Assembly (NCBI GenBank): GCA_902522465.1
Contig: CABYVV010000011.1
Span: 1 to 46,643, forward strand
Direction of reading: 5' to 3'
Origin: an uncultured Alphaproteobacteria bacterium
GTDB lineage: Bacteria; Pseudomonadota; Alphaproteobacteria; Methylaequorales; Methylaequoraceae
DNA length: 46,643 bases
The notes under the pieces are model-generated. The model saw only the letters and a program-made list of their open reading frames with translations, ran no database searches and was not told the origin of the DNA. This document shows positions 27,834 to 36,740 of the stretch, one piece after another; positions within the stretch are counted from its first letter, which is position 1, and each line of letters starts with the position of its first letter. Both the position numbers and the translations under genes were made by a program.

Positions 27834-29336
27834 ATGGATATTAATAAACCTGATTTTAAGAAATTTCAAAAAAATTATAACTCAGGCAAAAATCAACTCT
27901 TATATCATTCTTTTGCAGCAGATGTTCACACACCGGTTTCTGCTCTAATAAAACTTAAAAATGAAAAATACACATTTTTATTTGAATCTGTAGAAAAAGG
28001 CAGTCAAAAAGGTAGATACTCGGTTATTGGTTTAAAACCAGATTTAATTTGGGAATGTAAAGATAACATTTGTAAATATACAAATATAAATATTTCAAAA
28101 AAAAAAGAAAATTTAAAAACTAATCCTTTAAAAAGTCTTATAAAGCTTATGCAGAATAATAAACTTGACTTACCAGCAAACATTCCGTCAATTTCAACTG
28201 GACTATTCGGATATATGGGTTATGAAATGATTCAATTCTTTGAAAATATAAAATTAGAAAAAAATAATTATCTTAATATACCTGATTCTATTTTCATAAG
28301 ACCTTCTATTACATTAGTCTTTGACAATGTAAATGACAGACTCTTTGTTAGCAAACTAGTATGTAAAACTAATTTAAATGCAAAAGATTCTTTTCTGAAA
28401 GCTAACAATGAAATTAAAAGAATCATTAATAAAATCAACAAACCTATGCCTATAAAATATTTCAATTCACCATATTCAAAAAAACAGAAATTAAAAATAT
28501 TTAAGGGTGTTCATTCCAATACAACTTATTCTGAATTTAAACAAATGGTTAATAAAGCCAAAAAATATATTTTTGAAGGCGAAATCTTTCAGGTTGTTTT
28601 ATCAAGAATTTTTAGAAAGAAAATTAAAACTGAACCTTTTTCTGTATATAGAGCATTAAGATACTTAAACCCTTCTCCTTATTTATTTTTTATGAACTTC
28701 AAAGAATTTTCTATTGTAGGCTCGAGTCCAGAGATTTTAATAAAATTAGATAACAAAAAAGTAACAATCAGACCAATAGCTGGCACAAGAAGAAGAGGAA
28801 AAAATAAATTAGAAGACGATAAACTCAAAGATGAACTAATCAATGATCCAAAAGAAATATCTGAACATCTTATGCTTCTTGATTTGGGAAGAAATGATAT
28901 AAGTAGAGTTACAAAACCTGGATCAGTGAAGGTAACAGATAAGATGTATATAGAATATTTCTCACATGTAATGCACATAGTTTCAAATATTGAAGGTGAT
29001 ATTGATGGTAGTAAAAATCAAACTGATGTTCTATTTAGTGGTTTCCCAGCTGGAACAGTTACTGGCGCTCCAAAAATAAGAGCAATTCAAATTATAGACG
29101 AACTCGAAAAAAACAGAAGAAATGTTTACGCAGGATCTGTAGGATATATTTCAGCAGACGGAAATATTGACACTTGCATTGCGCTAAGAACTGCTTTGAT
29201 AAAGGATGATTTTATATATATTCAATCTGGAGCCGGTATAGTTGCTGACAGCAAACCAGAAAATGAGTTTAAAGAAACTGAAAATAAAGCTTTAGCACTA
29301 TTAACAGCATGTGAAGAAGCAAGAAATTTTAAATAA
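27834..29336 (+). CDS. trpE: Anthranilate synthase component I
   Basis: TrpE makes anthranilate from chorismate using ammonia from TrpG. The 500-residue protein carries a tryptophan-binding feedback block (FLFES, about 48-52), the chorismate-binding region (FEGEIFQVVLSR), PIAGTRRRG, LLDLGRNDISRV, SGFPAGTVTGAPK and IQSGAGIVADS. I chose the ATG at 27834, one base after the ppiD stop; an upstream in-frame TTG lies inside ppiD and is less likely. With only one base between the genes there is no space for a leader peptide or attenuator. Confidence 0.97.
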   Translation: MDINKPDFKKFQKNYNSGKNQLLYHSFAADVHTPVSALIKLKNEKYTFLFESVEKGSQKGRYSVIGLKPDLIWECKDNICKYTNINISKKKENLKTNPLKSLIKLMQNNKLDLPANIPSISTGLFGYMGYEMIQFFENIKLEKNNYLNIPDSIFIRPSITLVFDNVNDRLFVSKLVCKTNLNAKDSFLKANNEIKRIINKINKPMPIKYFNSPYSKKQKLKIFKGVHSNTTYSEFKQMVNKAKKYIFEGEIFQVVLSRIFRKKIKTEPFSVYRALRYLNPSPYLFFMNFKEFSIVGSSPEILIKLDNKKVTIRPIAGTRRRGKNKLEDDKLKDELINDPKEISEHLMLLDLGRNDISRVTKPGSVKVTDKMYIEYFSHVMHIVSNIEGDIDGSKNQTDVLFSGFPAGTVTGAPKIRAIQIIDELEKNRRNVYAGSVGYISADGNIDTCIALRTALIKDDFIYIQSGAGIVADSKPENEFKETENKALALLTACEEARNFK

Positions 29337-29920
29337 TGTTGATATTAATTGATAATTACGACAGTTTTACTTACAACCTAGTACATTACTTTCAAGAAAT
29401 AGGTGAAAATGTTAAAGTTTATAGAAATGATGAGGTAACAGTAAATCAAGTGTTGGAACAAAAACCTGATTATATTGTTATTTCACCTGGACCAAGTGTC
29501 CCTAGTAACTCCGGTATTTGCATGGAACTTATTTTAGAAAACTCTAAAAAAAAAAAAATAATACCAACACTAGGTGTTTGCCTCGGTCATCAAGTTATTG
29601 CTGAATGCTTTAACTCAAAAGTTGTGCAGAGTGGAAAACCAATACACGGTAAAGTTAGTAAGATATATTATGAAAAATCATTACTATTCGAAAGAATGAA
29701 TAATCCATTTGAAGCTACAAGATACCATTCACTTATAGTTGAACATAAGTCACTGAGTAATGATCTTATTGTTACAGCAAGTACTAAAGACAAGGTGATT
29801 ATGGCTCTAGAACACATAAAATTTCCTATTTTTGGAGTCCAATTTCATCCAGAAAGTATAGCTACAGAGGATGGGCATAAATTATTAAAAAACTTCTTAA
29901 GACAAAAAGGAAAGCTCTAG
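29336..29920 (+). CDS. trpG: Anthranilate synthase component II (glutamine amidotransferase)
   Basis: The 194-residue class I glutamine amidotransferase supplies ammonia to TrpE. The oxyanion block SPGPSVPSNSG, nucleophile C82 in LGVCLGHQ, and H171/E173 in QFHPESIATE are present. Its ATG shares a base with the trpE stop (TAATG). An A13 run at 29546-29558 encodes a lysine stretch (residues 71-74) just before the nucleophile. No fused second domain is present. Confidence 0.96.
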   Translation: MLILIDNYDSFTYNLVHYFQEIGENVKVYRNDEVTVNQVLEQKPDYIVISPGPSVPSNSGICMELILENSKKKKIIPTLGVCLGHQVIAECFNSKVVQSGKPIHGKVSKIYYEKSLLFERMNNPFEATRYHSLIVEHKSLSNDLIVTASTKDKVIMALEHIKFPIFGVQFHPESIATEDGHKLLKNFLRQKGKL

Positions 29921-29939
29921 TTTAGTAAAAATAATAAAA

Positions 29940-30947
29940 ATGATAGATAAATTTTCCATTATCCAAAAACTTCATAACAAACTCGACCTTGATGAGAAGG
30001 AATCCGACTATTTAGCTAATAATATTATTAATGAACACTATGATAATAACCAAATATCAAGCATTCTGACATTTTTATCTGTAAAAGGTGAAGGTTTCAA
30101 AGAAATTTATTCTTTTGTAAAACTTCTTAGAAAAAAAATGAAAAGGTTATCTTTGACTGGTGATATTATGGATACTTGTGGTACTGGAGGGGATCATAAA
30201 AACAGTTTTAATTTCTCGACCGCAACATCAATTCTTTTATCTTCATGTGACGTAAAAGTAGCTAAACACGGTAATAGGTCAATAACCTCAAAATCAGGTA
30301 GCTTTGACGTACTTGAATCCCTTGGGATCAAAATTAACTTAAATACTGATCAAACAAAAAAATTTTATCAAACAAACGGTATTTGTTTTTTGTTTGCACC
30401 TAGGTATAACTCAATTTTAAAAAATTTTGCTGAGATCAGAAAATCTTTAGGATTCAAAACCATATTCAATTTGTTAGGACCACTATTGAACCCGTGTGAT
30501 TTAAAATTTCAACTGTTAGGCGTTAGTAACAAGGAAAATTTAAAAACACACTCGAATTGTTTAGCAAAATTAAAGCTTAAAAATGCTTGGGTTGTATATA
30601 ATATTGATGGTTATGATGAATTAACAACTACTTCTAAAAATTTAGTGATTGAAATTAAAAATGGTGTAATAAAAAAGGAAAAAGTTTTAGATCCGAGTGA
30701 ACTTGGATTTGTAAAAAGTATGGAAAAAGAATTAAAAGGTGGTTCGGCAAAAGAAAATGCATTTATGATGAAAAGAGTTTTTGATGGTGAGACTGGTCCC
30801 ATTAGGGATAATTTAATTCTTAATACCGCAGCTGGTCTTTTAGTCTCAGAAAAAGTTAAAACATTGATGGAAGGTATTGATTTAGCAAGAAATAAGATCG
30901 ATAATGGTTTAGCATCAAAAAAACTATTTTCATTACTAAAAAAATAA
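29940..30947 (+). CDS. trpD: Anthranilate phosphoribosyltransferase
   Basis: TrpD transfers the phosphoribosyl group from PRPP to anthranilate. The 335-residue protein shows the PRPP-binding GTGGD in DTCGTGGDHKNSFNFST, KHGNRSITSKSGSFDVLE, and later NLLGPLLNP. It follows trpG by 19 bp and precedes trpC by one base. Confidence 0.97.
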   Translation: MIDKFSIIQKLHNKLDLDEKESDYLANNIINEHYDNNQISSILTFLSVKGEGFKEIYSFVKLLRKKMKRLSLTGDIMDTCGTGGDHKNSFNFSTATSILLSSCDVKVAKHGNRSITSKSGSFDVLESLGIKINLNTDQTKKFYQTNGICFLFAPRYNSILKNFAEIRKSLGFKTIFNLLGPLLNPCDLKFQLLGVSNKENLKTHSNCLAKLKLKNAWVVYNIDGYDELTTTSKNLVIEIKNGVIKKEKVLDPSELGFVKSMEKELKGGSAKENAFMMKRVFDGETGPIRDNLILNTAAGLLVSEKVKTLMEGIDLARNKIDNGLASKKLFSLLKK

Positions 30948-30948
30948 A

Positions 30949-31722
30949 ATGAATATTCTAGAAAAAATATGTCACCAAAAAATTATTGATGTCACTAAAA
31001 AAAAAACAAAAATAGATTATGAAAAAAAAATTAAAATTCAGAAAAGAAGAAAATTTTTAGATAAATTACTTATTAATAATAAAGACAAATTTAATCTTAT
31101 AGCCGAAATTAAGAGAGCATCTCCAAGTAGAGGTGAAATATGCAAAAAATTCGAATTAAATGAAATTGCTTTAGACTATGCAGAGGCTGGAGCTTCGTGT
31201 TTGTCCATATTGACTGAGGAGAATTTTTTTTTAGGAAAGCTTGAATACCTAAGTTTTGTTAGGAATATTGTTGACCTTCCTCTGCTTAGGAAAGATTTTA
31301 TAATTGACGAGTGGCAAATATATGAGAGTTACTTTTTTGGAGCTGATTGTATACTTCTAATTCTTGCAATTATAGATGACAATCAAGCATCTCGATTTTA
31401 TGAAGTGGCAAAAGATTTAAATCTTGATGTAATAGTTGAAATTCACAATTATGATGAACTTCAAAGAGCTTTGAAATTAAAAGTAGAATGCATAGGAATT
31501 AATAATAGAAACCTGAAAACACTTAAAATCAATTTAGATACTTTTAAAAAGTTATCAAAAAAAATTCCTAAAAATATTATTAAATTATGTGAAAGTGGAA
31601 TTAAAAACAATACTCAGGTTAGAAGATTTTCTAAAGAAGGTGCAGATGGATTCTTAGTAGGTGAATCTTTAATGGTATCTAATAATATCAAAAAACAAAC
31701 TGAAGAATTAATAAAAAAATGA
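30949..31722 (+). CDS. trpC: Indole-3-glycerol phosphate synthase
   Basis: This single-domain TrpC barrel has 257 residues and is not fused to TrpF. Active-site blocks are LIAEIKRASPSRGEI, LSILTEENFFLG, LLRKDFIIDEWQIYES, GINNRNLKT, CESGI and GFLVGESLM. It closes the indole-glycerol phosphate ring. The trpF, trpB and trpA genes needed to finish tryptophan are not in the window. The 3' end overlaps moaC (ATGA). Confidence 0.96.
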   Translation: MNILEKICHQKIIDVTKKKTKIDYEKKIKIQKRRKFLDKLLINNKDKFNLIAEIKRASPSRGEICKKFELNEIALDYAEAGASCLSILTEENFFLGKLEYLSFVRNIVDLPLLRKDFIIDEWQIYESYFFGADCILLILAIIDDNQASRFYEVAKDLNLDVIVEIHNYDELQRALKLKVECIGINNRNLKTLKINLDTFKKLSKKIPKNIIKLCESGIKNNTQVRRFSKEGADGFLVGESLMVSNNIKKQTEELIKK

Positions 31723-32195
31723 AATTTTCACACCTTAAAAACAATAAAGAGATAAGAATGGTAGATATTTCAAAAAAAAAAGTTACTGAACGAAAAGCGC
31801 AAGCTATAGCAATAGTAAAATTCAAAAAAAAAACATTTGAAAAAATACTCTTAAATGAGACTCAAAAAGGTGAGATTTTTAATACTGCAAGAATTGCAGG
31901 CATAATAGGCGCGAAAAAAACATCAGATCTAATTCCACTTTGTCATAATATTAATATAAACTCTATTAAAATTGACTTTAAAATAAAAAGAAATCATTCA
32001 ATCGAAATTACTTCAGAGGTAAAGAGTAGTAATAAAACAGGTGTTGAAATGGAAGCATTAACGGCTTGTTCTGTAACATGTTTGACAATTTATGACATGT
32101 GTAAAAGTTTAGATAAGACTATAGTAATAAGTGAAATTAAATTACTTTCAAAGAGTGGTGGCAAGTCCGGAAACTATAAGTATGATTCAATTTAA
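31719..32195 (+). CDS. moaC: Cyclic pyranopterin monophosphate synthase accessory enzyme MoaC
   Basis: MoaC works with MoaA to form cyclic pyranopterin monophosphate, the first molybdenum-cofactor intermediate. The 158-residue protein shows MVDISKKKVTERKA, then ARIAGIIGAKKTSDLIPLCH, then TGVEMEALTACSVTCLTIYD and a C-terminal LLSKSGGKSG. The trpC-moaC-moeA order is a standard alphaproteobacterial arrangement. It overlaps trpC by 4 bp and moeA by 14 bp. Confidence 0.96.
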   Translation: MKFSHLKNNKEIRMVDISKKKVTERKAQAIAIVKFKKKTFEKILLNETQKGEIFNTARIAGIIGAKKTSDLIPLCHNININSIKIDFKIKRNHSIEITSEVKSSNKTGVEMEALTACSVTCLTIYDMCKSLDKTIVISEIKLLSKSGGKSGNYKYDSI

Positions 32196-33372
32196 AAAAG
32201 CCATTGATATAATAAAAAAGAATGTGATTACTTCTCAAACTAGCGAAGTTATACATACCTATGATTCTCACAAGCGAATTTTAAATAAAAGTTATATTTC
32301 AAAATGCAATATACCAAATGTTAATACTTCATCAATGGATGGAATTTTAGTATTAGAAAAAAATAAATCGAAGTTTCTGAAAATTATTGGAGAGAGCAAG
32401 GCTGGCGATTCAAAAGGCAAAAAATTAAAAGAAGGTGAATGTATTTTAATATTCACTGGTGCTCCAATAGCTGGAAATAATAAAAAAGTAATTCCCAATG
32501 AAAATTTTATAATAAAAGACGGAATTGTAAAAATTAAACTAAACCCCAAGCATAACTTTATAAGAAAAATTGGAACTGATTTAATCAAAGGTAAAGTTTA
32601 TTTAAAAAAAAATTCTATAATCACAATAAGATCTCGAGTCTTAGCTGAATCAATGAAATTGACAAAAATAAAAGTAAAAAAAAAGCCAAAGATTTTTATT
32701 ATTTGTACTGGTGATGAAATTGTACCAAGAGTTAACAAAAAAAGTATTTTAATTTCAACAAATAATATTTTTATGAAATTTTTTGTTGAGCTTTTTGGAG
32801 CGGAAGTTATTAAAGTTGCATATTCAAGAGATAATGAAGAAGAGTTTGAAAAGATTTATAAATCTCAAAAAGAGTTTGATTGTCTTATAACAAGTGGAGG
32901 TATTTCAAAAGGAAAGTATGACATAGTTAAATCAACGTTAGTAAAAAATGATTTGCAAATTTTGTTTGACAGAGTAGCTATAAAACCCGGAAAACCTACC
33001 ACTTTTGGTAAATTTTCAAAAAATAAATATTTTCTTGGGTTACCTGGAAACCCAGTATCATGTTTTATGTCAATAATTAATTTTTTACCTATATTTATTA
33101 ATTCATTTTACGGAATAGATTTCATAAAGACATCATTTAGACTACTTAACTCAAAGAAATATATCAAAGAAAATAATTCACTGATGCATTTCCAAAGAGT
33201 TTCAGTTAAAAATAGATCCTTCGATGTATTTAAGAATCAAGACAGTTCTTTATTAAATACATTAAATTTATCAGATGGTATTTTAATTAGGAAACCAGAT
33301 GCCAAATCAATAAAATCTGGTGAAAAAGCTGAAATAATGGTTTTTAAAGATATAAATAATGATCAAATATAA
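32182..33372 (+). CDS. moeA: Molybdopterin molybdenumtransferase MoeA
   Basis: MoeA inserts molybdate into molybdopterin-AMP. The protein of about 396 residues keeps the MoeA blocks: a SSMDG stretch where the family usually has AMDGYA, FTGAPIA, IICTGDEIV, TSGGISKGKYD, KPGKPTTFGKF and LGLPGNPVSCF. I chose the ATG at 32182, giving MIQFKKAIDIIK, because the longer frame from 32131 adds 17 residues that lie inside moaC. It is rather divergent at the active-site SMDG block but looks intact. Confidence 0.93.
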   Translation: MIQFKKAIDIIKKNVITSQTSEVIHTYDSHKRILNKSYISKCNIPNVNTSSMDGILVLEKNKSKFLKIIGESKAGDSKGKKLKEGECILIFTGAPIAGNNKKVIPNENFIIKDGIVKIKLNPKHNFIRKIGTDLIKGKVYLKKNSIITIRSRVLAESMKLTKIKVKKKPKIFIICTGDEIVPRVNKKSILISTNNIFMKFFVELFGAEVIKVAYSRDNEEEFEKIYKSQKEFDCLITSGGISKGKYDIVKSTLVKNDLQILFDRVAIKPGKPTTFGKFSKNKYFLGLPGNPVSCFMSIINFLPIFINSFYGIDFIKTSFRLLNSKKYIKENNSLMHFQRVSVKNRSFDVFKNQDSSLLNTLNLSDGILIRKPDAKSIKSGEKAEIMVFKDINNDQI

Positions 33373-33375
33373 CAC

Positions 33376-33404
33376 TTGACTTTATAGTAGAACTTATGTA
33401 GAAC
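33376..33404 (+). promoter_or_regulatory. lexA promoter region with alphaproteobacterial SOS (LexA) box
   Basis: The direct repeat GAAC-TTATGTA-GAAC occupies 33390-33404, an exact match to the GAAC-N7-GAAC form of the alphaproteobacterial LexA site. It ends 6 bp before the lexA ATG. A TTGACT hexamer at 33376-33381 could be the -35 element; a -10 at the right spacing is weak (TAGAAC at 33399-33404) and would lie inside the box. LexA bound there would block its own transcription. Confidence 0.85.
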
Positions 33405-33410
33405 ATTCAT

Positions 33411-34028
33411 ATGTTAACTATTAAACAAAAACAGTTATTAGATTATTTAAAACTATACTATTCAAAAAAAAATATATTTCCTACTTTTGATGAGATGAAG
33501 AAAAATCTAAATATCAAATCAAAGTCAGGTATCCATAAACTCTTATCAAGCTTGGAAGAGAAAGGTTTCATAAAAAGACTACCTCATAAGGCAAGGGCAT
33601 TAATGTTAAATCAGGAACCTGACCATAAACTTTTTGATAATGAAACAGAAATACCCTTTCTTGGAAGAATTGCTGCTGGAAATCCTATTGAAGCAATTAC
33701 AGGAAGTTTTGAACAAATTTCAGTTCCTAATTATTTGATTAACAATACGGATGAACATTTTACTCTTGAAGTAAATGGGGATTCAATGATAGATGAAGGC
33801 ATTTTTGATGGTGATATTGTCGTGATAAAAAAAACAAACAATGCATTAACTGGTGATATCATTGTTGCTCTGATTGATGACAACGAAGTTACATTAAAAA
33901 AGTTTAGATCCTTCAAAAATTCTATTGCTCTAGAACCAGCTAATAAAAATTATAAAACTAGAATTTTTGGTGAAGGTAGAGTAAGAGTACAAGGAAAATT
34001 AGTTGGTCTAATAAGAAAGTTTAAATAA
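33411..34028 (+). CDS. lexA: SOS repressor LexA
   Basis: The 205-residue repressor has an N-terminal winged helix-turn-helix (about 1-65). The C-terminal self-cleaving domain has the Ala-Gly cleavage site at A89-G90 (GRIAAGNP), the nucleophile S125 in NGDSMID, and the general-base lysine K163 in EVTLKKF. All elements needed for RecA-stimulated autocleavage are present. An SOS box just upstream shows autoregulation. No Shine-Dalgarno sequence is visible. It could also drive gltX and gltA, since only 16 and 4 bp separate these genes. Confidence 0.97.
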   Translation: MLTIKQKQLLDYLKLYYSKKNIFPTFDEMKKNLNIKSKSGIHKLLSSLEEKGFIKRLPHKARALMLNQEPDHKLFDNETEIPFLGRIAAGNPIEAITGSFEQISVPNYLINNTDEHFTLEVNGDSMIDEGIFDGDIVVIKKTNNALTGDIIVALIDDNEVTLKKFRSFKNSIALEPANKNYKTRIFGEGRVRVQGKLVGLIRKFK

Positions 34029-34031
34029 GTT

Positions 34032-34037
34032 TATAAT
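34032..34037 (+). promoter_or_regulatory. Possible -10 element immediately upstream of gltX
   Basis: A perfect TATAAT ends 7 bp before the gltX ATG, inside the 16 bp lexA-gltX gap. If used, the transcript would start at or next to the A of the start codon. No -35 is visible at 16-18 bp, and in DNA this AT-rich the hexamer may be chance. Confidence 0.25.
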
Positions 34038-34044
34038 ATATATT

Positions 34045-35400
34045 ATGGCTACTGTAACTAGATTTGCCCCCTCTCCTTCTGGATCATTACACCTAGGTGG
34101 AGCAAGAACAGCATTATTTAATTACCTTCACGCAAAAACAAATAATGGTAGTTTTAAATTAAGAATTGAAGACACAGATAGTTTAAGGAGCACAGAAAAA
34201 TCTTCTAACCTAATATTAGAGGGGTTAAGTTGGTTGAATTTAAAGTTTGATAGTAATATTGTACACCAAAGTAAAAACATTAATGAACATGTTGCAGTAG
34301 CACGTTCACTTTTGTCTAATGGACTTGCATACAAATGCATTCACGATAAAGAGTTTTTAAATAAACATAAAAACTCGAACACAAAATTTGTTAGCGAATG
34401 GAGAGATAAACAAGATAAAATCCCTAATAATACGCCGTTCTGTGTAAGAATTAAAGCTCCTATTTCAGGAAGTTATGTTTTGAATGACAAAATTCAAGGG
34501 GAAGTAAAAGTTAATTTCAACGAAATTGATGATTATATCATTCTTCGAGAGGATGGAACACCAACCTTTTTACTGTCATCAGCAGTAGATGATTATAATA
34601 TGAAAGTAACTGATATTATAAGAGGTGATGATCACTTAACAAATTCTTTTAGGCAAAAATTAATTTTTGACTTTCTAAATTATAAACCCAATTTTTGTCA
34701 TATTTCACTTCTTCACAACGAAAATAACCAAAAAATGTCAAAAAGAGATGGTACGCCTTCAATTTTATCTTACAGAGACAATGGTTACTTACCAGAGGCC
34801 ATCATCAATTATTTAGTTAGGTTAGGATGGTCCCACGGAGATCAAGAAATATTCTCAATAGAAGAAATAGAAAAATTTTTCTCTATTGATAAAGTTGGAA
34901 AATCTCCCGCAAAATTTGATGCTAAAAAATTAGATTACCTTAATAATTATTTTATAAAAAAAAAAAATAATGAAGAAATAATTAATTATATTAAAAATAA
35001 TCAAAATCTAAAAATTAACATAGATAATGACTTTTTTTCAGATTATTTGAGTTTGTATAAAGATAGAGCAAAATCAATTTCTGAACTAATTGAAAGTATA
35101 ACAAAAATTTATGATGGAAACTTTAATTATTCGGACGAAGAAATTGTTATTTTAAAAGAATTTGAAAAATTTAAAAACTTAATAATCTCAAAGCTTTCTG
35201 ATATAATTGATTGGAATTCAGATAACGTAGAAAAAGTAATAAATGAGGTAATCGTTAAAGAAGAGTTATCTTTTAAAAAAATTGCTCAACCATTAAGATT
35301 AATTATAACTGGATGTACTTTTGGTCCATCAATTTTTAAAATAATAGAAATTTTAGGTAACAAAGAAACTTTAAAAAGAATAAAAAACATCAATATTTAA
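34045..35400 (+). CDS. gltX: Glutamyl-tRNA synthetase
   Basis: The class I synthetase has 451 residues. The N-terminal [20 protein letters not shown] contains the HIGH-type motif HLGG (16-19), and the KMSKR loop is near 230-234. The C-terminal anticodon-binding region is present but short. Alphaproteobacteria often carry two GltX copies, one of which charges tRNA-Gln for the transamidation route; which copy this is cannot be told here. A TATAAT at 34032-34037 ends 7 bp before the ATG. Confidence 0.96.
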   Translation: MATVTRFAPSPSGSLHLGGARTALFNYLHAKTNNGSFKLRIEDTDSLRSTEKSSNLILEGLSWLNLKFDSNIVHQSKNINEHVAVARSLLSNGLAYKCIHDKEFLNKHKNSNTKFVSEWRDKQDKIPNNTPFCVRIKAPISGSYVLNDKIQGEVKVNFNEIDDYIILREDGTPTFLLSSAVDDYNMKVTDIIRGDDHLTNSFRQKLIFDFLNYKPNFCHISLLHNENNQKMSKRDGTPSILSYRDNGYLPEAIINYLVRLGWSHGDQEIFSIEEIEKFFSIDKVGKSPAKFDAKKLDYLNNYFIKKKNNEEIINYIKNNQNLKINIDNDFFSDYLSLYKDRAKSISELIESITKIYDGNFNYSDEEIVILKEFEKFKNLIISKLSDIIDWNSDNVEKVINEVIVKEELSFKKIAQPLRLIITGCTFGPSIFKIIEILGNKETLKRIKNINI

Positions 35401-35404
35401 ACTA

Positions 35405-36736
35405 ATGAGCAACAAAACACTTACAATAACAGATAACAGGACGGGAAAAACATTTGATTTTGAGATCAAAAATGGATCATGTGGTCCAGCTGTAGCTGAT
35501 TTAACAACCTTTTATGATAAAACAGGAATGTTTGTTTATGATCCTGGTTTTAAATCAACAGCAAGTTGCTCATCTGGTATTACATTTATTGATGGAGAAA
35601 AAGGGATTCTTCTGCATAGAGGCTATAATATAGAAGATCTCGCTGAAAATTCTGATTATCCAGAAGTTTGTTATTTACTTTTAAATGGCGACCTTCCTGA
35701 TTTACAGAATAAAAAAAAATTTATTAAAATCCTAACCCATCATACGATGCTTCACGAACAGATTTTAAGATTTTACAGTGGTTTTAGGCGTGATTCACAC
35801 CCCATGGCTGTCATGGTTGGAATTGTGGGAGCATTATCTTCATTTTATCCAGAAAAAACATATGACTTTTCATCTGAAAAAGGTAAATGGGTTGCTGTTA
35901 GTCGGCTGTTAGCAAAAATGCCAACCATGGCAGCAATGGCATATAAATACTCACTTGGTCAACCATTTATCTATCCAAAAAACGAATTATCATACAGCGA
36001 GAACTTTCTTCATATGCTTTTTTCTACACCTAGTGGAGAATATAAACCAAGCAAAGCAAGCGTTGCTGCATTAGATAAACTTCTAATACTTCATGCTGAT
36101 CACGAACAAAATGCATCTACATCTACTGTAAAAATTGCTGGTTCCTCCGGTGCAAACCCTTTTGCGTGTGTGGCTGCAGGAGTTGCTTCTTTGTGGGGAC
36201 CTGCCCACGGAGGTGCTAATGAATCTGTAATTAGAATGTTAAATATTATTGGTGATGAAAAAAATATTTCACAATTTATTAAAAAAGCTAAGGATATAAA
36301 TGATCCTTTTAGATTGATGGGGTTTGGTCATAGAGTTTATAAAAGTCATGACCCGAGAGCTAACGTGTTAAGGAAGTATTGTCATGATCTTTTAAATGAA
36401 GTGGAAAGTTTTAACGCTCCTCTATTCAAGTTAGCTACAAAACTTGAAGAAATAGCACTTAACGATGAATATTTTATAAAAAAACAACTTTATCCTAATG
36501 TTGATTTCTATTCAGGTATAATCTTAAAAGCTTTAGGGCTTCCTGAATCAATGTTTACAGTAATTTTTGCTGTTGCCAGAACTGTTGGTTGGATATCTCA
36601 ATGGAAGGAAATGACAGAAAGTGAAAATAGGATTAGTCGTCCAAGGCAATTATATAACGGTAAAGAAATAAGACAATTTATAAAAATCAATAAAAGAAAA
36701 AAAAATGAATCTATGTTTCCAGAACATATTGAGTAA
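35405..36736 (+). CDS. gltA: Citrate synthase
   Basis: Citrate synthase condenses acetyl-CoA and oxaloacetate for the TCA cycle. The 443-residue protein is of the type II Gram-negative kind with an N-terminal extension before the CS core. Visible blocks: [25 protein letters not shown], the catalytic-histidine region [24 protein letters not shown] and the catalytic aspartate in [10 protein letters not shown]. It follows gltX by 4 bp and converges on lpxB with only 4 bp between the stops. Confidence 0.98.
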   Translation: MSNKTLTITDNRTGKTFDFEIKNGSCGPAVADLTTFYDKTGMFVYDPGFKSTASCSSGITFIDGEKGILLHRGYNIEDLAENSDYPEVCYLLLNGDLPDLQNKKKFIKILTHHTMLHEQILRFYSGFRRDSHPMAVMVGIVGALSSFYPEKTYDFSSEKGKWVAVSRLLAKMPTMAAMAYKYSLGQPFIYPKNELSYSENFLHMLFSTPSGEYKPSKASVAALDKLLILHADHEQNASTSTVKIAGSSGANPFACVAAGVASLWGPAHGGANESVIRMLNIIGDEKNISQFIKKAKDINDPFRLMGFGHRVYKSHDPRANVLRKYCHDLLNEVESFNAPLFKLATKLEEIALNDEYFIKKQLYPNVDFYSGIILKALGLPESMFTVIFAVARTVGWISQWKEMTESENRISRPRQLYNGKEIRQFIKINKRKKNESMFPEHIE

Positions 36737-36740
36737 ATAT

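Noticed and set aside
32131-32181. Longer N-terminus for moeA
   Set aside because: The extra 17 residues lie wholly within moaC, and the ATG at 32182 gives a normal MoeA start.
33376-33400. Standard sigma-70 promoter TTGACT with TATGTA before lexA
   Set aside because: The spacing between these two hexamers is 13 bp, too short; only the TTGACT and the SOS box were kept.
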